Assembly: GCA_030041215.1 (NCBI GenBank)
Contig: JASHOH010000133.1
Coordinates: 1 to 63,792 of the forward strand
Length of the DNA: 63,792 bases
Origin: Candidatus Sulfotelmatobacter sp.
GTDB lineage: Bacteria; Acidobacteriota; Terriglobia; Terriglobales; Acidobacteriaceae
Direction: 5' to 3'
A program made the translations under genes and the position numbers. A model generated the notes under the pieces. The model worked only from the letters and a program-made list of their open reading frames with translations. It did not search any database and was not told the DNA's origin. Shown one piece after another: positions 43,867-51,753 of this stretch; positions within the stretch are counted from its first letter, which is position 1; every line of letters begins with the position of its first letter.

Positions 43867-44166
43867 CTCGGAGTGTGGATGCTTTGACTACGTTTAACTA
43901 ACACCGTATAATTTATTTATACTTGCAACAGAAACAGCTCTAATTCACGCGCGGCGTTTACTGCTGGAGCCATTTTCTACAGCCCTCCCCAACGAAAATG
44001 GCCCGGCGGAACGCCGCGAAGCTCTGTAGGGCGCGATCGCTTCCCCAGTTGCACCGAGCCGGTTCCTCGCCGCACCTGACGAACAATTGAAAGCCGCCGA
44101 GCGGAGGGGTCAGTAGACGCGCTCTCGGGCTGGGCAGAATCCTGCCAGGCTTGATAAAGGCCGCGG
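43867..44166. other. Intergenic region upstream of the TetR gene
   Basis: 300 bases with a perfect inverted repeat GTATAA-TTTAT-TTATAC (43906-43922) near the TetR start, plus GC-rich segments at 43985-44160. A minus-strand frame here (43977-44246) overlaps the lipoprotein gene and is not supported. Confidence 0.5.
43906..43922. promoter_or_regulatory. Candidate TetR operator
   Basis: Perfect 6-bp inverted repeat with a 5-base spacer, 40 bases upstream of the TetR start codon. It includes a TATAAT-like box on the plus strand. TetR proteins often bind such sites in their own promoter. Confidence 0.4.
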
Positions 44167-44877
44167 CTATTTCTCCACACGCACAAACTCCCCACTGGAG
44201 GCGTTAATCGCAACCGTGAGCTTGGCGGCATCGCGCGAACCGCCATAAATCACGTGCCAGATCAGCACGTTCGTATTGTGGTTCCAGTCGCAGATGTAAA
44301 GAATGGGGAGATTCGCATCTGTTTCAAGAAGCTTGTCTCCGCCGTGTTTTTGGGCTTCAGTAAATGCCTGATCCGTGTCAATCTTCAAAAAAGCGGGATC
44401 GAAGACCTGGGTAGAAGCGTTGCTGGGGTTGTAAACATCTTCGTTGCCGGGAGAGATGCCACGCGTCGGCGCATCGGGGAGATTACTGCCGGACCAGATG
44501 TAGGGCTTGACGCCGCGCTGTGCAGCGGAGGCATAACTGACGCGCCAGATGGTAGCTTTGCCGTCGTGCCCGTTGGCCTCGCTGGTAGGTACAGATTCGA
44601 TGCGGAACGGCTTCACGTCGGCGGCATAGCTGCGCGCCGCCACGTACGTCTTATAGAATGCCGCGCGGCCTGTGAGCAGTTCCGGAGCCTTCACCTCTGG
44701 CTTGGTTTCAGCCGGTTTGGGCGGAGTCGAAGTGCAGGCAACAAGAAATGTCAGCGCACAAAAAAAAGCCACCGCAGTCGATCCCGAACGAACTCTCGAA
44801 ACCAATATGGTACGACTCGAATTCTCCGCAACTGCCGCAGTCTCACGCGGCACACGCTCGCGCATGTTCATCAGCAA
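44167..44877 (-). CDS. Lipoprotein of unknown function
   Basis: A 236-residue product with a long N-region, one hydrophobic segment (AVAFFCALTFLVAC) and a lipobox Cys at about residue 48, followed by Thr/Pro/Lys. The mature part contains AAFYKTYVAARSYAADVKPFRIES and ends ILYICDWNHNTNVLIWHVIYGGSRDAAKLTVAINASSGEFVRVEK, reminiscent of PepSY-like folds that end in a beta hairpin. No catalytic motif was recognised. The N-terminus before the hydrophobic segment is unusually long, so a later start is possible. Confidence 0.65.
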   Translation of the reverse strand: MLMNMRERVPRETAAVAENSSRTILVSRVRSGSTAVAFFCALTFLVACTSTPPKPAETKPEVKAPELLTGRAAFYKTYVAARSYAADVKPFRIESVPTSEANGHDGKATIWRVSYASAAQRGVKPYIWSGSNLPDAPTRGISPGNEDVYNPSNASTQVFDPAFLKIDTDQAFTEAQKHGGDKLLETDANLPILYICDWNHNTNVLIWHVIYGGSRDAAKLTVAINASSGEFVRVEK

Positions 44878-44954
44878 CCTTCCTGTTATAAATTGATAAG
44901 TTTCGCGTTGCGCAACATTCTACCTGAAGCGGCCAGAAACGCTAGAGTACTGAT

Positions 44955-45467
44955 GTGAATTCCAGCTTTGAAAACTTTCGGCGAGATTTGCTGGCAACGG
45001 TCGAGGGCATGTCGGGTGAGCAACTGCGCTGGCACCCGGAAGGGAAGTGGTGTGCCGCCGAGATTCTCGAGCATCTTTACCTCACCTACACCGGAACGAT
45101 CAAAGGATTCGAGAAATTGTTGACCAGCGGCCAGCCGCTCGTATCGCCGGCGTCAATGAAACAACGTGTGCGCGCCCTGGTTGTAGTCGGATTCGGCCAC
45201 ATGCCCGAGGGGCGGACAGCGCCTGAGAATACTCGGCCGAGAGGCATGGCCGCAGAAGAAGTGCGGCGACAGATCGGCCAAACCATGGCGCAAATGAATG
45301 CGATCATCGCGCAGTGCGAGTCCCGCTTCGGCCGCGGAGTGCAGCTACTCAATCACCCGATTCTGGGACCATTAACCCCTGCGCAGTGGAGAAAATTTCA
45401 CGTCGTGCACGGACGCCACCATCACAAACAGATTCTGAGATTGCAAGAGCAGATGCGAAAAGGCTGA
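44955..45467 (+). CDS. DinB/YfiT-like family protein
   Basis: A 170-residue four-helix-bundle protein starting at GTG. The DinB pattern is visible: GKWCAAEILEHLYLTYTGTIKGFEKL with a metal-ligand His (about 40), and the C-terminal FHVVHGRHHHKQILRLQEQ with two more His ligands. Members are putative thiol-dependent or metal-dependent transferases. It is divergent from the lipoprotein gene at 44167-44877, which may indicate a shared control region. Confidence 0.82.
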   Translation: MNSSFENFRRDLLATVEGMSGEQLRWHPEGKWCAAEILEHLYLTYTGTIKGFEKLLTSGQPLVSPASMKQRVRALVVVGFGHMPEGRTAPENTRPRGMAAEEVRRQIGQTMAQMNAIIAQCESRFGRGVQLLNHPILGPLTPAQWRKFHVVHGRHHHKQILRLQEQMRKG

Positions 45468-45728
45468 GCCGCAGCCTCGCGTTTAAGCACGAAAAGACCA
45501 TGTAGGGACAGCCGCCTCGGCTGTCCAGCCGGGCGAAGCCCGGCAGGATGCTCTGGCGACGTTCCCCGCGTCGGAGATTACATCGCGTTTAGAAGCTTTG
45601 CATACCGCGAACCATGAACACCCTGTAAAATAAACTCAGGCCGCTGTCCCGGCCGCATCCTTCGCGCTTGCGAAAAGGTTCGCTGAAAGCTGATAGCTGA
45701 ACGCTGACAGCTAAAGGGTTCACAAACA

Positions 45729-46649
45729 ATGTCCCAGAACAACGGTTCTTCCACCTCTCTCCGCCTCAAGACCGGCCTTGCTGAAATGCTCAAGGGCGGC
45801 GTCATCATGGACGTCACCAACGCCGAGCAGGCCACCATCGCCGAAAAAGCCGGCGCCGTCTCCGTCATGGCGCTGGAGCGCGTGCCCGCGCAAATCCGCG
45901 CCGAAGGCGGCGTGGCGCGCATGGCCTCGCCCAAAAAAATTCGCGAGATCATGGCCGCCGTCGCCATCCCGGTGATGGCCAAGTGCCGCATCGGCCATTT
46001 TGCGGAAGCCCAAATACTTCAGGAACTCGGCGTCGACTACATCGACGAATCCGAAGTGCTCACCCCCGCCGACGAATCCCATCACGTCGATAAGCACGCC
46101 TTCAAGGTGCCGTTCGTCTGCGGTGCGCGCAATCTCGGCGAGGCCCTGCGCCGCATCGCCGAAGGCGCAGCCATGATCCGCACCAAGGGCGAAGCCGGCA
46201 CCGGAGACGTCGTCCACGCCGTGAAGCACATGCGGCAAATTGTTCAGGAGATGAAAATCCTCACCGTGCTCAGCGAAGAAGAACTCTACGCCAAAGCGAA
46301 AGAGCTGCAAGCCCCCTACGAGCTGGTGAAGATGGTGGCGAAAGAAGGCAAGCTGCCCGTGCCGAACTTCAGCGCCGGAGGCATCGCCACGCCCGCCGAC
46401 GCATCGCTGGTCATGCAGCTTGGAGCCGAAGCCGTATTCGTCGGCAGCGGAATCTTCATGAAGAACTCCACCGAGTTCGCCGACCCGGAAGAAGCCGCCA
46501 AGCGCGCGCGAGCCATCGTCCTCGCCGCCACGCACTATCAGGACCCTAAAGTATTACTTGAAGTCAGCGAAGACCTACAAGGAGCGATGAAGGGCCTGGC
46601 CGTCAGCGCACTGGACGAAGCGCAGATGTTGCAAACCAGAGGGTGGTAG
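45729..46649 (+). CDS. pdxS: Pyridoxal 5'-phosphate synthase, PdxS subunit
   Basis: A 306-residue PdxS lyase subunit. It makes PLP from ribose 5-phosphate, glyceraldehyde 3-phosphate and ammonia from Pdx[40 protein letters not shown] is nearly invariant in the family. The catalytic lysines are in MAKCRIGHF (about 85) and [11 protein letters not shown] (about 153). It acts as a dodecamer in the cytoplasm. The partner pdxT is 3.45 kb downstream on the same strand, separated by unrelated genes, whereas the pair is normally adjacent. Confidence 0.97.
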   Translation: MSQNNGSSTSLRLKTGLAEMLKGGVIMDVTNAEQATIAEKAGAVSVMALERVPAQIRAEGGVARMASPKKIREIMAAVAIPVMAKCRIGHFAEAQILQELGVDYIDESEVLTPADESHHVDKHAFKVPFVCGARNLGEALRRIAEGAAMIRTKGEAGTGDVVHAVKHMRQIVQEMKILTVLSEEELYAKAKELQAPYELVKMVAKEGKLPVPNFSAGGIATPADASLVMQLGAEAVFVGSGIFMKNSTEFADPEEAAKRARAIVLAATHYQDPKVLLEVSEDLQGAMKGLAVSALDEAQMLQTRGW

Positions 46650-46678
46650 GGGCATTAAGAGGGATACATTGTCGATCA

Positions 46679-47317
46679 ATGAAATTCACGTTCGTGAAAT
46701 TGTGTAGCTGCGGGGGACGTTACATCTTCTCCGCATACGGTGACGGCGCATTCGGATCAGCGACGTGCACGAATTGCGGGACGCCCGGCTACCTTGCCGA
46801 TCCGTTGAGCGTGAGCATCACCGCCGAGCGCCTTTTATATCGCAGCAAAGCGGAGTTAGAAGGTGGGGAGTATACGCTCTCGATCGTGATCGCGGTGATG
46901 GCAATCGAATCCTACCTAACCCGGCTTTTCATGAAGCTTAAAGGGATGGACAAGTACGCAACCATCTTTGAGCTGCCAACTCCGGAGCAGGAGGCTGGGT
47001 GGGAAAAAGAGTATCCGAGAAGTGGTGGCTTTCACGGTCCGATTGGCTTCGTGTCAAAGAGGCTGCTAGGAACAACCTTCGATAAGTTCGTCGCTGACAA
47101 CACGACCGCTAAGGCGATATTTTCCGCACTCCCCAATACTCCAAACGCTGCTGCGACGGATTATTTCCAAAACGAGCTCTTCAAGCGACGCAATCGGATT
47201 GTCCACTGGGGCTATGTGAACTCGGACAAGGCAGAGGCCGAGCGGTGCCATAGCATTGCCGTAGCCTTAGTTTCAATTCTGCGAGAGATGGATCGATCAA
47301 AGTACGGAAACCTATAG
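46679..47317 (+). CDS. Zinc-ribbon plus HEPN-like domain protein
   Basis: A 212-residue protein from the ATG at 46679; an upstream in-frame start at 46643 overlaps pdxS. The N-terminus has a CxC...CxxC ribbon (Cys9, Cys11, Cys30, Cys33). The rest is alpha-helical and ends KRRNRIVHWGYVNSDKAEAERCHSIAVALVSILREM. The R171-N-R-I-V-H176 segment fits the R-x4-H active-site motif of HEPN ribonucleases, in the expected position near the start of the last helices. No partner nucleotidyltransferase is adjacent. HEPN identity is an inference; the protein could be a sensor or an abortive-infection-type RNase. Confidence 0.6.
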   Translation: MKFTFVKLCSCGGRYIFSAYGDGAFGSATCTNCGTPGYLADPLSVSITAERLLYRSKAELEGGEYTLSIVIAVMAIESYLTRLFMKLKGMDKYATIFELPTPEQEAGWEKEYPRSGGFHGPIGFVSKRLLGTTFDKFVADNTTAKAIFSALPNTPNAAATDYFQNELFKRRNRIVHWGYVNSDKAEAERCHSIAVALVSILREMDRSKYGNL

Positions 47318-47365
47318 GGACTGTCGGAGTCGAACGGAACCTCGCCCGAGGCTGGCCTCTTCTCG

Positions 47366-47863
47366 CTAATTCGGTCTCCCGTTTGAAAATGTTGGACCCA
47401 TCTCCTTAAGAATAGTGGCGCCAACACCGAAGTACTTCTCGACTGTACGCTCCCATTTGAGGCTGTCCGTGAATCGAATTATCCCGTCGCTGGTAGGCGG
47501 ATGCACGAAACAAATTCCGACATCACGGGCCGACCTGCCTTTGGTCGTTGTGAAGGTACATGCGGCAAAAACGTGATCCTCAAAGGCGTCGATGACCGTC
47601 GCCATTGTGATGTAACCATCTTTGGCCGGGGTTGGGCCGTGAACGTCGTATCGCAGGTAGCACAAATTTCGGACGCGATCATAATGTTGCTGGTACTCAG
47701 TGATCGTAAATCCTTCCGTTGTCGGTCTTAGTTCCGACTCTCGCTTGTCGGCCTGATCAGCGCACATCTTTTTTGCGGTCATTTCGTCGGTCTTCGGCGT
47801 TTGCGCACCGAGTGCCGGGAAGGCTAGCAAGACAAACATCGTGAGTACAACAGTGCTTTCCAA
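47366..47863 (-). CDS. Secreted protein of unknown function
   Basis: A 165-residue protein starting at TTG (47863), chosen because AGGGGAG lies five bases upstream and a clean signal peptide follows (VVLTMFVLLAFPALGAQ). The longer in-frame start at 48016 runs through repeat sequence. The mature part has Cys in KKMCADQ, NLCYLRY, FAACTF and GICFVHP, enough for two disulfides, and DAFEDHVFAACTFTTTKGRSARDVGICF in the centre. No family was recognised. Confidence 0.6.
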   Translation of the reverse strand: MESTVVLTMFVLLAFPALGAQTPKTDEMTAKKMCADQADKRESELRPTTEGFTITEYQQHYDRVRNLCYLRYDVHGPTPAKDGYITMATVIDAFEDHVFAACTFTTTKGRSARDVGICFVHPPTSDGIIRFTDSLKWERTVEKYFGVGATILKEMGPTFSNGRPN

Positions 47864-48030
47864 CGTGACTCCCCTTAGCCTCAAGGGCTCACTGTAGCTC
47901 CTCAGCGCGTCTGCGTCTGTGACACGGGTCACCTCCCGTTTGCAGTAGGGCTGAGGCTCTCGGCGGGTGGCCCACTCAAGCCGGGTTTTGGCTTGAGTGG
48001 GAGACCATAAATGCATGGAGCGGTCGCCTT

Positions 48031-48190
48031 TGGGTGGCGCAGCGGTTCACCGCTGCGGTCAAGCGCTCACAAAAATCAAGCGGCTTTAGCCGCCGAGGTG
48101 CCTTGCTCCTAGAACTTTCTTGGGCCAAAGCCCAGTTTCAATTTGTATAAATTTTGAATCGCAATGCTGAAGCATTGCGCCACCCAAAAT
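48031..48190 (+). repeat. REP/BIME unit 1
   Basis: A 160-base unit bounded by TGGGTGGCGC and GCGCCACCCA inverted ends. Internal hairpins are GCAGCGGTTCACCGCTGC, GCGGCTTTAGCCGC and GCAATGCTGAAGCATTGC. Unit 2 has the same architecture. Confidence 0.88.
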
Positions 48191-48220
48191 CAAGTTCGCC
48201 CCCGAATGTCGGAGCCCCTT

Positions 48221-48375
48221 TGGGTAGCGCAGCGGTTCACCGCTGCGATTCGGGTGCCCGCAAAAAAGAGGCTTTAGCCGCTGAGGTGCATTCCCTTGGA
48301 AGATCTTGAGCTAAAAGCCCGCTTCCGTTTTGTATTTTACGGATCGCAATGCTGAAGCGTTGCGCCACCCAAACG
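48221..48375 (+). repeat. REP/BIME unit 2
   Basis: A 155-base unit with the same ends and hairpins as unit 1: GCAGCGGTTCACCGCTGC, GGCTTTAGCC and GCAATGCTGAAGCGTTGCGC. Most of its length aligns with unit 1. It lies just downstream of the RAYT gene. Confidence 0.88.
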
Positions 48376-48386
48376 CAAATCCACGA

Positions 48387-48866
48387 CTAAGCACTCATTC
48401 CAAACCTCAGGCTTTCAGGAGGGGCATCCAGCAGAAGTCCTGGCCTAGCTGAGCTGTAGCGGTACTCCTTGGGCTCAACCACCAACCCGCCCTTCACGGC
48501 ATTCTTGCGAATGTAATCACGAAAAGAAAAATACTCCTCAGCATCCCGCACCCGCCGGTCATAGTAGCTTGACTGCCAAATCTCGTGCACAAATCCCAAT
48601 TCTTTTTTCGCTCGAAAAGAAAAGCCTCCTTTGATCAACTGCATTGCCCTCTCCAGCGATTCGCGCGGAGTTATGAGGAGGTGAAAGTGATCGGGCATGA
48701 CTGCAAACTCATGAAGTAAAAATCTTTCTTGCCGGCGGTAATGAAGCAGAACCTTGACTAACAGCCCACCCATTCTCTCGGATTGAAGGATATTTCGCTT
48801 CTGAAATGTAGAAGCCGTGATGAAGTAACAGCCGTACCCAGTATTGCCTCGGCGCGGAGCAGCCAC
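48387..48866 (-). CDS. REP-associated tyrosine transposase (RAYT)
   Basis: A single-domain Y1/IS200-like transposase of about 159 residues. The GTG at 48866 gives MAAPRRGNTGYGCYFITAST, the expected N-terminus; codons further upstream read through a REP hairpin. The HUH motif is H60-F-H62 in MPDHFHLLITP. The candidate catalytic Tyr118 is in FRDYIRKNAVKGGLV. RAYTs are domesticated relatives of IS200/IS605 transposases that cleave and spread REP hairpins. REP-like hairpins lie on both sides, the upstream one inverted, which supports an active pairing. Confidence 0.88.
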   Translation of the reverse strand: MAAPRRGNTGYGCYFITASTFQKRNILQSERMGGLLVKVLLHYRRQERFLLHEFAVMPDHFHLLITPRESLERAMQLIKGGFSFRAKKELGFVHEIWQSSYYDRRVRDAEEYFSFRDYIRKNAVKGGLVVEPKEYRYSSARPGLLLDAPPESLRFGMSA

Positions 48867-48874
48867 GAAATGGA

Positions 48875-48943
48875 CCTCAGCGGCTGAAGCCGCGTACAAT
48901 CCGGATACTTTATCGCAGCGCCGAAGGCGCTGCGCCACCCAAA
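48875..48943 (-). repeat. REP unit 3, upstream of RAYT
   Basis: On the minus strand it reads TGGGTGGCGCAGCGCCTTCG, GCGCTGCG, then GCGGCTTCAGCCGCTGAGG. It shares ends and hairpin order with the two units on the other side of the RAYT but is inverted. It ends about nine bases from the RAYT start codon and may affect its translation. Confidence 0.78.
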
Positions 48944-49050
48944 AGCAGTAAAGTACCTGGCACCCACCAATTCGGGACAGCAGGGTCGGCCTCAGGAGAG
49001 GGGGCAAAGACTGGCCCAGCCTTTCGCGCGCCCCGAACCGGGAGGCGGCG

Positions 49051-49455
49051 TCACGGGCTAATCGTAAACGAAACCTCATTTGAGCTCTTGGCGCCACACG
49101 AGGTTGTGGTCCTCGCCCCGATTGCACCAGAAGCAAAGGTTACGCCCCCACTCGGAGGGTTGAACACGTAAACCAGCACCGTGCCCGGCTGTTCGATGTC
49201 TTTCGCCGGGATCGAAGCGACCAGTTGGTCACTATTGACGAACGCCGTTGCAACGGAGAAGCCGTTCCAAACCACCACAGAGTTGTGGCGGAAATCATCG
49301 CCGTTGACGGTTAGAACAAACTCGTCTCCTCCAGCGGTTGCGCTGCTCGGCGAGAGCGAAGTTACCGATGGCGCTGGCGGACAGGAACAGGAGAGAACTG
49401 GAAGCAAAAGAATCGCTAACGCGCCCAAGAGTAGCGATCTTGTTATCGTTGCCAT
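49051..49455 (-). CDS. Secreted IPT/TIG-domain lipoprotein
   Basis: A 134-residue protein. The signal peptide MATITRSLLLGALAILLLPVLSC ends with a lipobox-like LSCSC. The mature part is a single immunoglobulin-like IPT/TIG domain: VTSLSPSSATAGGDEFVLTVNGDDFRHNSVVVWNG and LVASIPAKDIEQPGTVLVYV are typical. Such single domains probably bind surface polymers or other proteins. It lies upstream of the RAYT gene on the same strand but unrelated to it. Confidence 0.82.
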   Translation of the reverse strand: MATITRSLLLGALAILLLPVLSCSCPPAPSVTSLSPSSATAGGDEFVLTVNGDDFRHNSVVVWNGFSVATAFVNSDQLVASIPAKDIEQPGTVLVYVFNPPSGGVTFASGAIGARTTTSCGAKSSNEVSFTISP

Positions 49456-49657
49456 CGGCTTGCACCTCCGGCAAATTAGCGGACGGGCAGCGAGTGGCAG
49501 GGCCGCGATTCGAGAGGATCGCCCGGCAGTGCGGCGTCGTACAGCTCGTCCGCCGCATTGACATAATTATTATAGCCCTGCTCCGGCGATGGAGGTAGCT
49601 CCATAGGGGTTGAGTCACTACGATCTCAGTTTCGGCGCAGTTTTCCTCTTGCGCACG

Positions 49658-50002
49658 CTATTCACGGATATCCACTGTGTTCAGAATCACATGCTCCTCG
49701 GCGACAAGGTATGCCACTCGTTTATGGTTGATGAAGTTTTTCTCGTCCTCAGTTGAGGCTTTCCATTCCGGCGATTGGCGGGCAGCCAGAAGCGCATCGA
49801 CGTTGTCGAACCAAAGCTCAGCCACGCCATCAAAGTCGGACGAACGCGTGTCGCCAGGGACCGCGACTCGATGGCTTTGCACTAGCCGGCGCAGTCCTGG
49901 TATTCGCGCCCCGATCGCTCCGTGAACACATTTCCAGTAATGAAAGAACTCGTCCTCGCTCAGCTCCGCCTTTCGGGTAATGCAATACACGACTTTGATC
50001 AT
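49658..50002 (-). CDS. EthD family protein
   Basis: A 114-residue dimeric alpha+beta-barrel protein of the EthD type. MIKVVYCITRKAELSEDEFFHYWKCVHGAIGARIPGLRRLVQSH is the family N-terminus, with the conserved YW..xHG element. EthD proteins act as accessory factors or small oxygenase-like enzymes in ether or aromatic breakdown. It is divergent from pdxT and has no related neighbours. Confidence 0.85.
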   Translation of the reverse strand: MIKVVYCITRKAELSEDEFFHYWKCVHGAIGARIPGLRRLVQSHRVAVPGDTRSSDFDGVAELWFDNVDALLAARQSPEWKASTEDEKNFINHKRVAYLVAEEHVILNTVDIRE

Positions 50003-50100
50003 GGCTCAGATTATCTCAGCAGAGCCATCAGGGTGAATCGTCGCCGCGCCAGGCGCATCCGGTAAAATCGGATGCGTGCGGATTTTTCGCACAAGCGAGC

Positions 50101-50766
50101 ATGAAGATTGGGGTCTTGGCTTTGCAGGGCGACTTCGCCGCCCACCACCGCCGGCTGGAAGAGCTGGGCGCCGAAGTTGTGCTCGTCAAAAAGCCTGAGC
50201 AGCTCGATGAGATCGACGGCCTTGTGATTCCCGGCGGCGAGTCCGGCACATTTCTGAAGTTGCTGGGCGCGGCGGGATTCGAAAAGCTGAAAGAGTTCGT
50301 CCGGCTCAAGCCCACCTTCGGTACTTGTGCCGGCGCGATCCTTCTCGCGAGCGAAGTCGAAAATCCCAAGCAGCAGGGTCTGGGAGCAATCGACATGCGC
50401 ATCCGCCGCAATGCTTATGGACGGCAGATCGACAGCTCGATTCGCGAAGGCAAGCTCTTATCTGACCTCGACGGCAGCGGCTCGCCGCTGGAGATGGTCT
50501 TCATCCGTGCGCCCAAGATCGAGCACGTCGGCAAAGGCGTGGAGATCATCGCCATGGAAGGATCAGACCCGGTTGCCGTGCGGCAGGGAAGAGCGATGGC
50601 GGCGACGTTCCATCCCGAGTTGTCGGATGACACGCGGGTGCACCGGGCGTTTCTGAATATGGCACGTGAAGCTCTGGTTGATGGAACTCGTGGGGTCTTC
50701 CGAGGCGGTCCTTCGCTTTCGGATGAGCTGATTCGGCGGAGGCGTGAAGAAAAAGACCGCTCCTAA
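50101..50766 (+). CDS. pdxT: Pyridoxal 5'-phosphate synthase glutaminase, PdxT subunit
   Basis: A 221-residue class I glutamine amidotransferase supplying ammonia to PdxS. The start MKIGVLALQGDFAAHHRRLEELGAEVVLVKKPEQL and IPGGESGTFLKLL match PdxT. The catalytic Cys is in FGTCAGAILLA (about 76), and the His/Glu pair is in ATFHPELSDD (about 176-178). The C-terminus has about 20 extra charged residues. It follows pdxS at a distance of 3.45 kb, so the complex must form from separately placed genes. Confidence 0.95.
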   Translation: MKIGVLALQGDFAAHHRRLEELGAEVVLVKKPEQLDEIDGLVIPGGESGTFLKLLGAAGFEKLKEFVRLKPTFGTCAGAILLASEVENPKQQGLGAIDMRIRRNAYGRQIDSSIREGKLLSDLDGSGSPLEMVFIRAPKIEHVGKGVEIIAMEGSDPVAVRQGRAMAATFHPELSDDTRVHRAFLNMAREALVDGTRGVFRGGPSLSDELIRRRREEKDRS

Positions 50767-50796
50767 ACTCCCTAAGTAGACGAGACGATTTTTTTC

Positions 50797-50858
50797 TTGA
50801 CAAGCAAATCGTGTAACTGTATGGTTACATATTATGCGGAACCGTTCGGTTACATATT
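50797..50858 (+). promoter_or_regulatory. ArsR-family promoter and palindromic operator
   Basis: TTGACA (50797-50802), a 17-base spacer, then TATGGT (50820-50825) form a good sigma-70 promoter. A perfect inverted repeat TGTAAC-TGTATG-GTTACA (50812-50829) overlaps the -10 box. The direct repeat GGTTACATATT occurs at 50823-50833 and again at 50848-50858, inside the first codons of the regulator gene. This is consistent with autoregulation. Confidence 0.72.
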
Positions 50859-51229
50859 CGCCGGAAGCTACGTTCCAGGCTTTAGCTGATCCCACGCGCC
50901 GCGCCGTGCTCGATCTGCTGCGGCGAGGCAGCCAGCCCGCCGGGCAAATCGCCGGAGCATTTCCGGTTTCGCGTCCGGCCATCTCGAAGCATCTGCGCCT
51001 GCTGCGCCGCGCCCACTTGGTCCGCGAGCACAGGGAGGGCCGTCACCGCGTCTACCAGCTCGATCCTGAGCCGCTTCGGGCCGTCGATAAATGGCTCGAA
51101 CATTACCGAACGTTCTGGACCATGAACCTGACCAGCCTCAAGAATTTTGTGGAATCCGAATATGCCAAAGAGACCGGCAAGCAATCTTCCGCAAAACTGA
51201 GCGCAAAGAATTCGAAAGGAGACAACTGA
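50834..51229 (+). CDS. ArsR-family winged-helix regulator
   Basis: A 131-residue ArsR/SmtB-fold regulator. The winged helix (about 12-90) reads TFQALADPTRRAVLDLLRRGSQPAGQIAGAFPVSRPAISKHLRLLRRAHLVREHREGRHRVYQLDPEPL. Metal-binding CxC motifs are absent, so it belongs to the group paired with SRPBCC/AHSA1 proteins rather than metal sensors. The C-terminal WLEHYRTFW is typical. It heads a five-gene run and probably represses it through the operator at 50812-50829. Confidence 0.9.
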   Translation: MRNRSVTYSPEATFQALADPTRRAVLDLLRRGSQPAGQIAGAFPVSRPAISKHLRLLRRAHLVREHREGRHRVYQLDPEPLRAVDKWLEHYRTFWTMNLTSLKNFVESEYAKETGKQSSAKLSAKNSKGDN

Positions 51230-51231
51230 AT

Positions 51232-51726
51232 ATGAAATCCGCTCGCATCGTTTTATCAACTCTATTACTGGCAACCGCTGTAGCCTTCTCGCAAACCGCC
51301 GCGCAAAAATCCTTCGACCAACTCAAATCGCTCGCTGGCACCTGGGAAGGGAAGAACTCGCTGGGCGAACCGCTTCAGGTTACATTCAAGTCGACGTCAG
51401 GCGGTTCGGCAATCATGAGCGAAATCTCCCGCCACGGCCAGGACAACATGATCACTATGTTCCATCTCGACGGGCCCGACCGCCTGCTCATGACGCATTA
51501 TTGCGGCTCGGGCAATCAGCCGCGCATGGTCGCCACGACCTCGCCCGACGGGAAGACGATTACTTTCAATTTCCTCGACGCCACCAATCTCGCAACTCCT
51601 GACGCGGGGCACATGGAGCGCCTCGTCGTCACGGTGGTCGACGCCAATCACCACACCGAAGAATGGCACTTCGCCGATCACGGCAAGGACATAAAAGAAG
51701 TGTTCGATCTGCAGCGAAAGATGTGA
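51232..51726 (+). CDS. Secreted DUF1579-like / lipocalin-like protein
   Basis: A 164-residue exported protein starting two bases after the ArsR stop, with AAAGGAG upstream. The signal peptide is MKSARIVLSTLLLATAVAFSQ. The mature part, LKSLAGTWEGKNSLGEPLQVTFKSTSGGSAIMSEI and HYCGSGNQPRMVAT, has a lipocalin-like beta-barrel pattern with the GTWEG start strand. It may bind small hydrophobic molecules. Tight spacing makes it the second gene of the ArsR operon. Confidence 0.78.
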   Translation: MKSARIVLSTLLLATAVAFSQTAAQKSFDQLKSLAGTWEGKNSLGEPLQVTFKSTSGGSAIMSEISRHGQDNMITMFHLDGPDRLLMTHYCGSGNQPRMVATTSPDGKTITFNFLDATNLATPDAGHMERLVVTVVDANHHTEEWHFADHGKDIKEVFDLQRKM

Positions 51727-51753
51727 CGCTGCAAAACCATCAAGGAATTCATC

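Larger units (their letters stand above)
47864..48386. other. Intergenic region with REP array
   Basis: 523 bases without a supported gene. A hairpin CCACTCAAGCC/GGCTTGAGTGG lies at 47968-47996, followed by two tandem REP units (48031-48190 and 48221-48375) that end 12 bases from the RAYT stop codon. Confidence 0.7.

Noticed and set aside
43977-44246. 89-residue minus-strand frame
   Set aside because: It overlaps the end of the lipoprotein gene and shows no codon bias or ribosome site; probably GC-rich spacer.
46316-46535. Frames opposite pdxS, including a long Gly/His-rich one
   Set aside because: Antisense of an unmistakable PdxS; the composition reflects the complement of its codons.
48867-49136. 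Longer N-terminus for the RAYT protein
   Set aside because: These codons read through REP unit 3 and do not resemble the family; GTG at 48866 gives the expected start.
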